Shown piece by piece: positions 1 to 11,400 of a DNA stretch of 64,000 nt. Below the pieces are notes generated by a model. The model saw nothing but the letters and a program-made list of their open reading frames with translations, made no database searches and was not told the origin of the DNA. The stretch is from Acestrorhynchus altus (taxonomy: Eukaryota; Chordata; Actinopteri; Characiformes; Acestrorhynchidae): assembly GCA_034509495.1 (NCBI GenBank), contig CM067511.1, positions 24,503,200 through 24,567,199 on the forward strand, in the 5' to 3' direction. Position numbers and translations under genes: made by a program. The stretch's first letter is position 1. Each line of letters begins with the position of its first letter.

Positions 1-162
1 CAGTTACTTAATCTATAGCTAATTAAGCAAACATGCTTAGTTAGATTAGACTTCATATCACTGTCCTTCTTAATGTTTGGTACATTACTTTTAGGATTAG
101 GTGTGATTCAATGTGTTTTGTGTCTGAATGTGTTTATTTTCTCACTTATCTTTTCTTTACAG

Positions 163-207
163 GTTCTGCAGCAAATTGAAGAAGCACAAACATTATTAAT
201 GGTTTAA
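163..207 (+). CDS. possible terminal exon of an unidentified gene
   Basis: A good acceptor (a pyrimidine-rich run ending TTTACAG at 156-162) is followed by a short open stretch of 14 codons and a TAA stop at 205-207 in one frame; another frame also stops quickly. An AATAAA lies near 487. This could be the last exon of a gene on the + strand entering from the left, or chance. I do not recognise the peptide, and a strong acceptor alone is weak evidence. Confidence 0.2.
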   Translation, partial: VLQQIEEAQTLLMV

Positions 208-1165
208 TTTTATTTATATGTATATGTATCAGCATTGGCACATGTGTACATGAAAATGACTGGGTATAGGTGTCAGCTCAAAATTACCACATTCTCACAC
301 ATAGTAAATTACTATAAAATCATAAATTAAAACCTGTAAATGTTACATTTAAACAACACTGACAGCAAAACAATTTAAGTATTTAAATGGATCCTTGAGT
401 ATACAGAACCATTGCTGATCCTAAAGGATCCTTGAACAAGTTTTTAGTGATATAGAATAAGAAAAATGACAAAATATTGTACCAAAGTGCTCACAATAAA
501 ATTTCTAGTTTCTTGTTCTGCTTTCCCTAAAATTTCTTGCAGCAAATTGCGTACAAGTATTTGAATCTGCCAGGTGTTCTTTACATTGAATTAATGATCA
601 ATCAAGACCAACAGAAATGCTCTATATCAACAAAATCATTTTACATTGACTTTCATAAAAAGTTAGTTTGTTTTCCTTCTCCTGTAAAGTTTGCATTTTA
701 TGTGTGACAGCAATCATACGCTACAGATAATGGCAAAAGCCATTGCATTTCCATCAGCTTTATTCATATATAAACATTTTTTCTGACAGACAGGGTTTAG
801 AAACAGACATAGCATACTGAAAGTTACAGCACAGAGTTGCTAAAAGGTCGATTTTGATCCTGCTCAAGTCTACCTTAATTGAAGATGAAAGGTTCTGGTG
901 TTTTAATACCTCAATGGGGAAGGCAATCAAGCTCATGAAAGATGTAATTACAATATTAATCTAACAAACCTATGAGGTTCCACAGTTCAATGAGATGGTT
1001 GTGTGCTCACTATGGACTCCCACTGGCCAAAACAAACTGCAAGAAAATATGACCATTAACTTCTCTTGAAAGTAAAGGTGCTACAAAGTGTTCTTTGAAT
1101 TGGTAAAGAAACTTTACATCATACCTTTAAAGGTCCTTCACAATCACATATTTTTCATATTGTTC

Positions 1166-1168
<3 letters not shown>
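208..1168. other. non-coding, nothing recognised
   Basis: AT-rich DNA with no exon-like open stretch on either strand and no repeat that I recognise. Confidence 0.5.

Positions 1169-1196
<28 letters not shown>
1169..1196. repeat. (TA)n microsatellite
   Basis: About 13 TA units in a row, read directly from the sequence. Confidence 0.95.
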
Positions 1197-1203
<7 letters not shown>

Positions 1204-1212
1204 CCATATTTT

Positions 1213-1554
1213 TATGTGTGTAGACACCAGCTAATATGGGAGTTGTCCTCGTAACACCCTCTAATGTTCTGGAAAGGCTTTACTCTAGGTGTCAGGCATT
1301 GGTGTGAGGTTTTGATGTCACTCCAACTCATACCAAAGTTTATGAAATGGAGCTCCATCACTCAGCTAATCACTCTAGCTAATGCATGGCATTGTGTTAG
1401 GTGACCTTAGTGTTACAGAGCATCCCATTTCCCTGGCAGTTCTTCTCTGTAGAGATTCCACATGCTGTGTGAATGTGCCAGGAATTAAAGCATCTTAAAA
1501 TAGGCAAATCACTCATTAGAAATGGTTTCTGAATACTTTTGTTTACATAGTGTA
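1213..1554 (+). mobile_element. degraded Tc1/mariner-like element remnant
   Basis: The right end reads GAATACTTTTGTTTACATAG followed by TG and TA. This is very like the inverted-repeat end of non-autonomous Tc1-like elements common in teleosts (a form of ACTTTTGTCCATATAGTG). No transposase frame is left and no left inverted repeat was found. The left boundary is a guess. Confidence 0.45.
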
Positions 1555-3266
1555 ATTGCCCTATGACAGGCGCACTGGCACACTATCCTGTTTATCAGTA
1601 AGATTTCTATAAACATGTTGTGGTGATAGGTGGCAGTGTGCCTGCCCCCTCCTTTGTTGTGAATCATTCCTTCAGTGAATTATTTAACATGGCTGAGATG
1701 CTCATGCCATTCCGATGACCAGATGTCCGTATTGTTGAAGCTCACACATGGGAGTGAAACAGTGTGGTCGCACTGCAGTGTTATACATTGTTTGTATGCT
1801 TCTGACATTTACAGAGTAGCTGACCATAACAAGGCGGGGGCGTATTAGCAAAACCTTCCTTTTCCCACCTGTATTCCAACAAGAGCCACTCACCTGCACT
1901 TAAATTCCTTAAGCATTTGTGTTTGCATGTAGATAATACTCAATCGGTGAACCATACAGCATCCAAGCCAGAACCAGCCCAAGAAAGGTTCTGATCTGGA
2001 AGAATAAGTGACCCGTGGGGACCTATTTAATTTGTTCAGAGACATAGCGAAGGAATTCCACTTTCCTTAAACTACACTGACCTGTAGGAGCTATGAACAT
2101 TCAACTCAGCAACCCACTTAAAGCTTTCACTGCAATGCTCAAACTGATATTTACACACTTGTTCTGTGTTGTTCTGGTTTGGTGGTGAATTTGCAGAATA
2201 TTAGTCACAGTAATTTTACTGCTGCCTCACTAACACAGAACATGATGTTCTTCAGAGATGTTAGCTAGCACAGAGTACTATGAGGACCTGCAAAGCCAAA
2301 ACAAAAACTGATGTTTATGAAGAGGGTAATTGGGGTTAATATGATAGTGGATCTCAGAAAAAGGCTGTTTGCAGAGCTGAAACTCACTGTTAGTCAGTGG
2401 CCAAATTTTCTTTTATCAGTCAGAGAAAATGGTCACTCATTGCCTCTTTTCTAAAGAAGCAGACAGTGAGCAGGGTTTTCCCAATAATGATCTGTCTGTG
2501 TTCAGTGTGTCCTGTTAGCCTCAAAAGAGTGACACTCCTATGAAGCTAACTGTAGTTGTGAAAAACAGGAGGTGGCAAAAATATTTTGGCTGCAAAACTG
2601 AAAAATTGAAACTGATTATGCTGGTTTTAGAGCTTGTCAGGAAATGAGTGGAAGAAAACCTTTGGGACCGATTGTGGTGTTAACATTGGGTCTTGTCAAA
2701 AACATAGCTAATCTAAAACTATTTTACACTATGTTTGACTGTACGCTTTTAAAACTATGCTGTTTAGCCTGGGGGCCTGTGGGAAAGTGGAGGGAAGACC
2801 ATTAAAACTTTTCAGGGCTTATAAAATAGGCCATACGGGGATGGGTTTCCCAAAAGCATCTTGGACCAAAAATACTTAGCTAAATGGCAGACATGCATCA
2901 CACTGAGCACTCACTTTACCAGTTAAGATTATCTTAATTTCCCTGATGGAACCCTCCCAAAGGCATCAATAGTTTGTTTGTGTCTCTTTCATTCTTTCTT
3001 TCTTGATGCATATGGGAAACTGGACCAAAGAAGGCTTGTCAAAAAATTCGGAAAACGTGGGGGTGTCCCTGAAAACGGGTGAGATAAAAAAAGCATGGTA
3101 AATCTGACTACACTGTTCAGGTTGGGGGTGTGTGTGCCGGAAAACGGGTGGGATAAATAAATCATCATCTTTAGGGCGTTTCACGTTGTTGTTTGCGCCT
3201 GCGCACTGGCTATTAGTCTACCTGCGTGTGTTTACACCCGGGAGTGCGGATGTCAGAAACGCCTAC
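1555..3266. other. non-coding, probably LHFPL-like intron
   Basis: This lies downstream of the donor of the LHFPL-family exon on the minus strand, so it is probably intron 1 of that gene. I searched the minus strand for the next family exon (a TM2/TM3 segment with a Gly-Trp-rich loop) and found none. Confidence 0.4.
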
Positions 3267-3497
3267 CTGCCAGGAGCTGGAGGGGATCTCTGCGAACCTG
3301 CCCAGACCCCCGAAGGTGTAGCAGCGGTACATGTGGTCCAGAGACTCGGAGCAGTGCCACAGCAGACCGAAGCTGACCGAGTCCTCGTTCCTGGTGAGGT
3401 CCTTCACGATCCAGGCGGGAGAAATGAAACTGAAGCTGCAGACGGCGACCAGGGCGGAGGACAGCAGCACCCAGAAGCAGCCCACGCAGCTGAACAT
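3267..3497 (-). CDS. LHFPL-family tetraspan protein, first coding exon
   Basis: Seventy-seven codons begin at ATG 3497-3495 and end in a consensus donor (TGGCAG then GTAGGC, 3266). The start has a hydrophobic first membrane segment (residues about 5-25), then the family's first extracellular loop: a Pro-Ala-Trp just after TM1, Ser-Phe-Gly-Leu, two cysteines (C49, C59), and an aromatic-rich stretch ending Ile-Pro-Ser-Ser-Ser-Trp-Gln. LHFPL proteins are four-pass membrane proteins; several are partners of channels or receptors. The pattern reminds me most of TMEM211/LHFPL7, but the paralogue is uncertain. The frame stays open upstream to 3590, but family N-termini are short and the ATG next to the membrane segment fits best. 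The remaining exons should lie to the left, and I could not find them. A CpG-rich stretch follows at 3500-3960. Confidence 0.6.
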
Positions 3498-3960
3498 GAT
3501 CCTCGCCGAGCGCGGAGGCAGGTCGAGCCCAAACCCGGCGTCTTTACTCTGTGGAGCCAGAAGCAGTGAACGCATTGGGAGCGCATTCACTGCGCAGCAA
3601 TTAACGTTTAAAGCGCCCCGAACACAGCGGTCACATCCGAGGAGAGGCTGGACGGGGCGGTCACGGGCTGAGAGCCGTTAAGGAAGAGTGAAGATGAGTG
3701 AAGCGGGACTCTCCGCTCATATCCAGCGCGAGCGCCGCTCCTCCGCCGGACTTAACTGGAGCGAAGCGCCGGACAAAGACATGTCAGCTCCGCCAAAAGA
3801 ACCCCCGGTTAACCCTCCTCTCTCGAAACACAGTCTTTCTGATGTGGAGCTCAGCCGCCGGTTTGAGCGCTCGCGCTGTCTCCGCCTGCGGACAGCCGTT
3901 ACGCACACAAGCGGCTTCTGAGGCTTTGGTGAAGTTCGCGTGCGCAGTAGTGCTGTTCGA
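3498..3960 (-). promoter_or_regulatory. CpG-rich promoter/5'UTR region of the LHFPL-like gene
   Basis: GC- and CpG-dense compared with the AT-rich surroundings, and directly upstream of the first coding exon on the minus strand. It probably holds the promoter and 5'UTR. No TATA box was recognised. The short overlapping open frames here look like by-products of GC-rich DNA. Confidence 0.5.
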
Positions 3961-4700
3961 ATCGCTCAGATGAATCACTCAGAAGAATCGGTTCTTTCGA
4001 AAGAGCCGCTCGCTCTTTCGCTCAAGTACAAATGGATAAAACGAGTTTGTGTTTTTAAGGCGTATTACCATAACGTGCCCACATATCTATCATCAGAGTT
4101 GATAACATTTTCTAAAAAATAAATAAAATAAATAAATCTCCTGAATCCCTTTAAAGGTTTTCTTTTTTCAGGTTTAAGGATGTGAAAGGAAAAAAGAGAA
4201 ATAATAAATAAAATTATAAATGTGTTTAACGAAGGTGATGAGTTAATGAAAAAGTGAGCATTTTTATTGAAATTACTTTAAAAACTAATGAGTCTTGATT
4301 ATAAAAAATGATAGTGAGTTGCATTAATGAAAAGTTGGAAAATGTAACTAAAATTAATATTAATTAGTAAATCACCCAGCTTTACCTCATTAATCCAGAC
4401 ATCAGCTGTTTGTAGATCTAACATTGATGGCACATTCTTTTCCAAGCTGGGTCCCAGCGTTAGATCTGCTGTAGTAAAGTAACTTAGAATTTAACGATTT
4501 GTTCAACTGCGCGGATCTAAAGAATCGATTCGTCAAACTGAATCAAAAGAGCCGTCCGCGGTGTCGCTCCTCGCGCGCGTGTTGGAAAGTGGGCGTCGCC
4601 TCGGTGGAAGCGAAAAGAGCGCATCCTCAGTGTTTACTTCATGAACTGAATCCATTTGATTCACTTCGCGTTCTTCAGTCAATGATTAAGTGACATAATA
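3955..4700. repeat. region with recurring GAATC and AAAGAGCCG motifs
   Basis: Motifs like GAATCGGTTC and AAAGAGCCG occur at 3958-4015 and again at 4520-4560. GAATC and GATTC words also occur at 4640-4690. Between them is AT-rich DNA, and 4540-4640 is a second CpG-rich patch. This may be an old repeat pair or a mobile element with diverged ends. The class is not recognised. Confidence 0.3.
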
Positions 4701-4989
4701 GAGAAACAGGATAAACTATGACTGACAGAAACTTTAAACGGCCGCGCGCTAAAATCGCTTCAACATTGTGTTTTAGTTTCTGGAGCTGTAAACACGGTCC
4801 ATTAATTACAGTCATTAAACTTCGATTAATTGTGAGACCTTTTATACAATGCTAGCTGCGGCAGCAGGTATTTCATCAGAATACAAGGCCACTACTGCCC
4901 TCTAGTGGAGACATCCATACAGTCTTCCCACCGCCAGCAAGGCACAGAGAGAAATAACTCGTTCAAAATATAGAAAAGGTTTGCAAGAA

Positions 4990-5642
4990 ATAATCACTTG
5001 GTCTGTAGTGTAGGTGCACCCATCAGCCAGTCCAAAAAGTTGCCCAATTTCAGCCACCATCAGGCTGTTGCCACTGATCCAAAATGCTATGCCATCACAT
5101 TCTGGATGTTCAGCCATGGAACTCCTTTGGTGTGTAGTCTTCACTGGTTTCCATATCAGATTCCGAACTTTGATGCTGGCCTACAAAGAAAAAAAAATGG
5201 ACCAGCCCCGCTGTACTTGATGGCAATGGTCTGATGGCAACCCAGTCTGTATGAAGACCCCTTAAAACATCAAATACAGCTCAACTTGACCCACCATCTC
5301 TCAAGATGCATGGAAGACACACTGCCACTTTTTTGTGTACTGGCACAAAAGTGGTGCAATGAACTTCCCCTGGGGCTCCGAACAGCCAAGTCACTTGCTG
5401 TCTTCAAATGTCGACTAAAGATCCATCTCTTTCAAGAGCATTTAACACATTAAAGGTTAATAATTACTGAATCTTGTGGGTATCAATGGTATCCAAACTG
5501 ACTTTTTGCCAGAATCTAAGCTTGAGGTAGCTCTGAATTGTACAAACTAGCTTAGGCCATTTTCTGAGTGAAGAGCAAAGCACTTTTGTAAGTTGCTCTG
5601 GATAAGAGAGTCTGCCAAATGGCATAAATGTAAATGCACTTT
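4990..5642 (+). mobile_element. LINE (CR1/Rex1-like) 3' end remnant
   Basis: Two broken coding stretches match the C-terminal part of teleost CR1/Rex1-type ORF2: a His-Trp-Phe-Pro stretch at 5134-5200 and a region with Trp-Cys-Asn-Glu-Leu-Pro-Leu followed by Phe-Lys-Cys-Arg-Leu-Lys at 5355-5440. The 3' tail (5580-5640) carries the familiar block reading TAAGTTGCTCTGGATAAGAG then TCTGCCAAATG. The copy has frameshifts and stops. Confidence 0.65.
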
Positions 5643-7228
5643 GGAGTAACCCCCATTCCTTGGCCAATCAATTTGAGTAATTTGGGAATCCATTGGAATT
5701 TCCTCCAATCGATCGGTGGGGAGAGAACAAAACAACAAAGTGGTCGATATTTGGACCGGCTGATGATGGGGGACTTGACACATTATTTTCAGTTATTCAC
5801 CGAAACAAATCCAGTTATAAGTTCAATATTGCCATATGACTAGAGTAGCTGCAACTGTGGCTATGCAACAAAACATACTCTGAGAAAAACATTTCAATAA
5901 TATATGTATTTAAATCAAACACAATTTAAATATATTATAGATTAAGTACACATACATGTCAGAAAACATATTAGTGGTACATAGTACCAAAACTCTATTT
6001 TTTCTGGTTCTTGTCCACATCTCAATGAGGTCCAAAGCAGTATCACTGCTAGCATGTTCACAGAATACACTTTTCCAATTGAACAGGCATCACTGAAATT
6101 CGCTTTGACACAGATTTGACATCTCATACAAAAAAAAAAGAAAGAAAACAAATAAACAAAAATAGACAATCACCATAAACAGAATTACACTGATATATGG
6201 GGGTAACCAGAAATCTACATTGTTATAGACTAGAGGCAGGGGGAGGGGTGGGGTGCGGTGGGGGTGGTATAACATTGCACTAGCACTTTAGTCCATGTGG
6301 AGTGTGACAAGTCTGATTCTGGATTCAGTGCTTGAGGGAGAGGAGAGGAGGAGGGTGAACAGAATAGTCAAAGGACCAACCAGTTTGTGACCGTTCGCTT
6401 CAGTTTATCCTCTAACGACCTGTCAGTCCATTGGGTTCAGCTCAGGGGTAAAAAGCAGACTGGCATATCCAACGATTTAACCTGCCATGCCAGAATGAAT
6501 ATGCTTGTAAATAAAACCGTACATAGCCACCAAGAGTCAATCTCCGAACTATAAAAATAAGAAAGAAATGCTCCCCACCATAGTCAGTCTTATTAAAAAA
6601 GGTGGTGAATGAAAAGCAGGAGAGTGAGTGAAGAAAATAATGGAGAATAAGCAAAAGAGAGAACTTGGGGTAGACTGAATGGAGTAACGTTTTTTAATAT
6701 GACTTCTTCAAACCAAGAGGACTTTGTTTAGGTCCCTGTCAGCTTCCTCTTGGTCAGCACAGTAACAGCAGTGGTCCAGAGTAATTCTAGAGCGTCAGGA
6801 TTCGTGGCTGTTTCAATCTCCCTTTAGGAATTTGATCTGGAAGTCCACAGCACTTTTGCATCTGGATTTTATTTGACTCACTGTTTACTCTCTTCATCTG
6901 CTTGTCTTTCACTTTTAGCTCCTCTTCATTTGTTAAACAAAAAGTCTTCATAATGCTTGAAATGGAAGTGTGGGTCTTGTGAGCCCATGTCTGGCTCAAG
7001 TGCATATACACACCCCTTCCTGTCTCTTTCTCACTCGCTCAGTCAAGCACACAAACACACGCACCCTTGTGATATGGTGGTCAAGGATATGCAGGAATGC
7101 CTTGTTCAAGCATCATTCAAACTCGCTGTTGGGTAAATGCAGTGTGCAGTTTGGAGACAACAACATCTGGCTCTAATGTTGAGGACAGCAGTTGGGAGGC
7201 TTAAAACATCTTCCTCAGGAGCACAGGG
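5643..7228. other. akap10 3' flank and probable 3'UTR
   Basis: On the minus strand this follows the akap10 stop codon at 7229-7231. A possible poly(A) signal, AATAAA on the minus strand, is at 6868-6873, which would give a 3'UTR of about 380 bases; more distal sites are possible. A purine-rich and G-rich patch lies at 6230-6350. No other gene was recognised. Confidence 0.5.
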
Positions 7229-8335
7229 TCATAGCTAAAAGACAAGAGATTGAATAATATGACCACATATAAAGGAAAAAGTTTTTTAAACAAGATCTTA
7301 AAACACTAACCCTAAACTGACCAACAGTAAGTATTCTGTACATTTTCCTTCCAGACGAACATAAAATAATATCCAGATCTAATCCAATGACTTGAGGTCA
7401 ATCTGTAGCACCTGTGTTTCCATGGCATTTGAACTTGGGATGCAGCCATGAAGACTGTGAGCGTTTTGACATTTACCATGAGCAACCTGCTACCGGAACC
7501 ATGTCGGAAACACATTCTTAGGTCATGAGCATCTTAAAACTAAATACATTATACAGGAACTCCTTAGTGTAACTGGTGAAGTTGTTGCCTTTTGCAGTTT
7601 AAAATCAATGTTCAAGACCAAAAGAAAGGAACAGATACTGAGCATATATTATAAAAATAACTAAAAAAACAATGCATCAGTACTGAGAGACTGAAAGAGT
7701 ATCAGAATCAGTTCAGAGTGTGCACAACATGAATATCACATGAATAATTAAATGATTTCTGGAGGACAAACCATTGGGATAGATCAGGCAAGGATTAAAA
7801 CACTCACTTTAAAATGTAGAATAAAACAAAGCATAACGATGTTACATTACAAAACACAAAAATGATTTTTACTTGTACTTTAAAGATAACGGTAAGGACT
7901 TGATGCATAAGGCTTATTATGTAACATTAATTTTTTTCAAGAGTTTTTAAATCAGAATTATATAATCATGCACTTCACCTTCTGTCAAAACAGTCACAAA
8001 TTAGATCAAGTTTAACACTATTCCATTTCAAATAAATACCTTGGTGGACTTTGCTACTGGGCTTTCATGTCCTTGCTGCATGACGTCATTGACGATCATT
8101 TTAGCAATCTTCCAGGCCATTTCCTCCTGAGCCTAGATCAAGAGGTAACATACAAGGATATGTAAGGGTTACATAATCGACAAACAGTGTCAAAGACAAA
8201 GACCACAATGCTGTTAAATGTATCAATTAACTTTCAAAAGGGACAGATAACATTAACTCAGCTTTCATGTTAAACACACACCTCATCAGAATTCCCTTGC
8301 ACCCATTTCTTCATTGCTTGTGAAAACATGGAACC

Positions 8336-8404
<69 letters not shown>

Positions 8405-11400
8405 AAGAGTGAGAAAACCATCTCAGTTCCACAATGGTGTCTGTACCCAATACAATTTCACTATGGAACCAAAGCCAGTACACTCAGATCAACACACAGA
8501 GATGGAAAACGGCTGGCTGACCATGCTACACTTCAGTGGCTAACCATCATGCCACTTTCAAGGCACTCTCAAAATCTGTTATCCAACAATATCAACTGGA
8601 AACTAAGACCAAAAAAATGGAACAAAGAATGTCACAGGAAGAAAGAATGAATGAGAACCAGGAATAGAGAGAGAAAGAATTTTCCTTTGACTCCTCTCCA
8701 TTGCAATCACACCAAATCACAGCCTCCTTATCACCATGGCAACACACACTCTCCAAGTCACTCAAACCCAAGCCTGAAGAGCACTTAAGCACGAGCTGAG
8801 AGCCAATTCACCCAGCGGACAATGCACTGTGTTTGAGAGACAGACAGAAAGACTGAGAGGACTTAATATTCATGGTAGAGCCTCTTATTGAATTTTCTTT
8901 TTTTGAAAAGAAATTGTCTTTCATAAAATGAATAAATAAATGCATTTTTAAGATGTGTTTCACTGGCATTTGAAGGGAACACGCCATAAAAGCAAACACG
9001 GCTTCACTCAGAACATAGCAGGGCGAGGATGTATTTCTTACCCTTAGATTTCTTGACGTCTGGTTCTGGCTCAGCCTCCCTGATAAATTGCCCCAGCTCA
9101 TTGACTTTCCCAAAAGTCATTCTTCTGAACAGAAGGGGAGACAATATCTCTTAATGCAGGCAGACATCCAACAGTTTACAATTTACAAACCCCAATTTAC
9201 AGGGTTTGTGGTCACAGATGTGCTTTATCCTTGAGTTTTTTAAAAAGCCACTGTAATGTCTACAATGCCAAGGTATAACTTTATTATCTTTTGATTTAAT
9301 ATTAGCTTATGAGTTCACATTAGATCTATGCTGTTGCTGGAATAGTAGCTTTTGCTAAGATTTTCTCAAAAATTACACCAGTATTGTAAACTATATTTGC
9401 ATACTCTCTGCATGCACAATTGCATGCAAAAAGGTCTCCCTGAGAAAGTAAACACATAATTGGTAACTAATACAATGCACTTTCAGTTTCTCATAACATA
9501 AACCAAACAAACAAAAAATAAAAATCACATTTTTACATTGGCCAGGGTAAAAGTTTAGACAACATAAGTGGCTCGGATTTAAACCTTGAGAAATTCAGGC
9601 CTGAGGCATGTCACTAAGTGTACTTAAGATCTGTCAGCTGAAACCAATATTCAAGCATTACAAATTACCCAAGTCTTCAAAACTTAGCTAACACTAAACA
9701 ACAATAAGCTCCTCTAAGCTACCTGCAGTTAGGTTTAGCTAAGTCCAGTGTGCAGCACCGCATGTACAAATATAACCTTTGTGAAAGAGACATAAGCAAC
9801 AGCTAAAGGCACCTGAACTTTTCTGTTCATAAGTAGAGAAACCCTTGTGAAATATGAAGTGTGGGGTGGAGCCATCATGTTTTGGGGTTGTGCTGTTACC
9901 AGTGGTATTGGCAATCTTGCACATGTGGAGGAAAGAATTAATTTTTAAATGTAAATGTCAAGCTAAAACGGAAAAATGATGGCTTTTACAATAGGATAAT
10001 GATCCAAAACATACCTTAAAATCCAAAACTTAAGTTTTTGTAATTTCTAATCATATAATCTGTTTTAATAAACACAATGAGTAATTTTCCAAGGGGTGTA
10101 CAAACATTCACATACAACTGTAAATATAGGTGACAGAATTTACAAAAATTGACATTAAATTTCTACACTTGCAGCTTTCCTAGGTTTGCTTTTCAGCAGC
10201 TCATAGATTATTATTTCACTTGAATAATCTAGTAGGGCACACTGGAATTAGGTTCACTGTATACAATACATTTTATCAGGGGCATTCTTTCATATATCCC
10301 TGCCAATTACAATGCTCTATTTAACATCAAAGAATGCCATCCATAACATCAAGGCCATCTCTATGAGAGAATGATGGATGACAGAAAAGCAGTGCTCACT
10401 GAAAAGGAAACTGCCATAGACCTCTAAATTTTATGCAGCTCTGAAGTGACATGACAACAATTTTAGCACACCATGATTTGGTGGAATAGAGCATCTGCAC
10501 TTCAGCAACCAAAACAATCAGTACCAGCCAACCCAGAATTGCACAATCACAAACTCATTCACTGTTCACTACTTAGTATTTGCCATTCAGACTGTAACAT
10601 ACCCAGCATATGGTCTCTGATATAGAGACTCAGGGTCCAGACTTGCAATATCCACTGTTATTGCCTCATCAAAGTTCTTCAGGATTTTGATGGCTGCTTT
10701 TTTGGTACCATGCTGCAACCCAAGAGAATATAAAAGTAATTTATGGAGACATTTAAGGGGACATATTTAAACCTGCCTAGATTCAAAGCTGTGTAAAATG
10801 TTTTACAATCTCAAAATGGTGTAATAGTGGGAAAATTGTACTCTAGAAACAAAGCTCTAAAGATTACAATAAACACACATGAGAGACATAGTTCATAGTT
10901 CATTGTACAAAAGAACATAATGTTTGATAGTGTAGTCCTGCATACTATATATAGACTTGTCAGTCTATAGTGAAAACCATGCAATCATTAACTCATTCAC
11001 TCTTAACTACTTAGAATTTGCTTTGCAGTGACCAGGCTGTATCAATAATCAACTAACTGAAATATTTATTGAAGAGAACTCAATCACCAGGCATAACATT
11101 ATAGACGACACTATGTCTCTAGTAAGGAGTGATTTTGAATATAAAACACATCATAATTCATATGATGTTCACAAAAACATAGACAGAATGTAGTGTTTAA
11201 ACCCTGTGTCCTACTTCTTGTAACTATGTATTCTCTAACATTCACAAAAGACAGTTCCTGGAGGAACCCTAGTAAAATGTCACAATGTCACATGGAAATG
11301 CCACATGCAGAGAACAGCCAATGAGAGTAGAGAGACCAAATCACATAGTTGAAAGCCTGCAGCTGTTGTACCTGAGCCTGTGACCCTTCTGAAGTATTTG

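Noticed and set aside
3132..3978. Several overlapping ORFs of 60-145 codons in the CpG-rich stretch
   Set aside because: They are shadows of the LHFPL-like exon or products of GC-rich promoter DNA; only the minus-strand frame with a membrane segment and donor fits a gene.
8286..8543. ORFs with Ser-Leu or Arg-Glu repeats on both strands
   Set aside because: They translate the (GA)n/(TC)n repeat and overlap akap10 exon 13 in the wrong frames.
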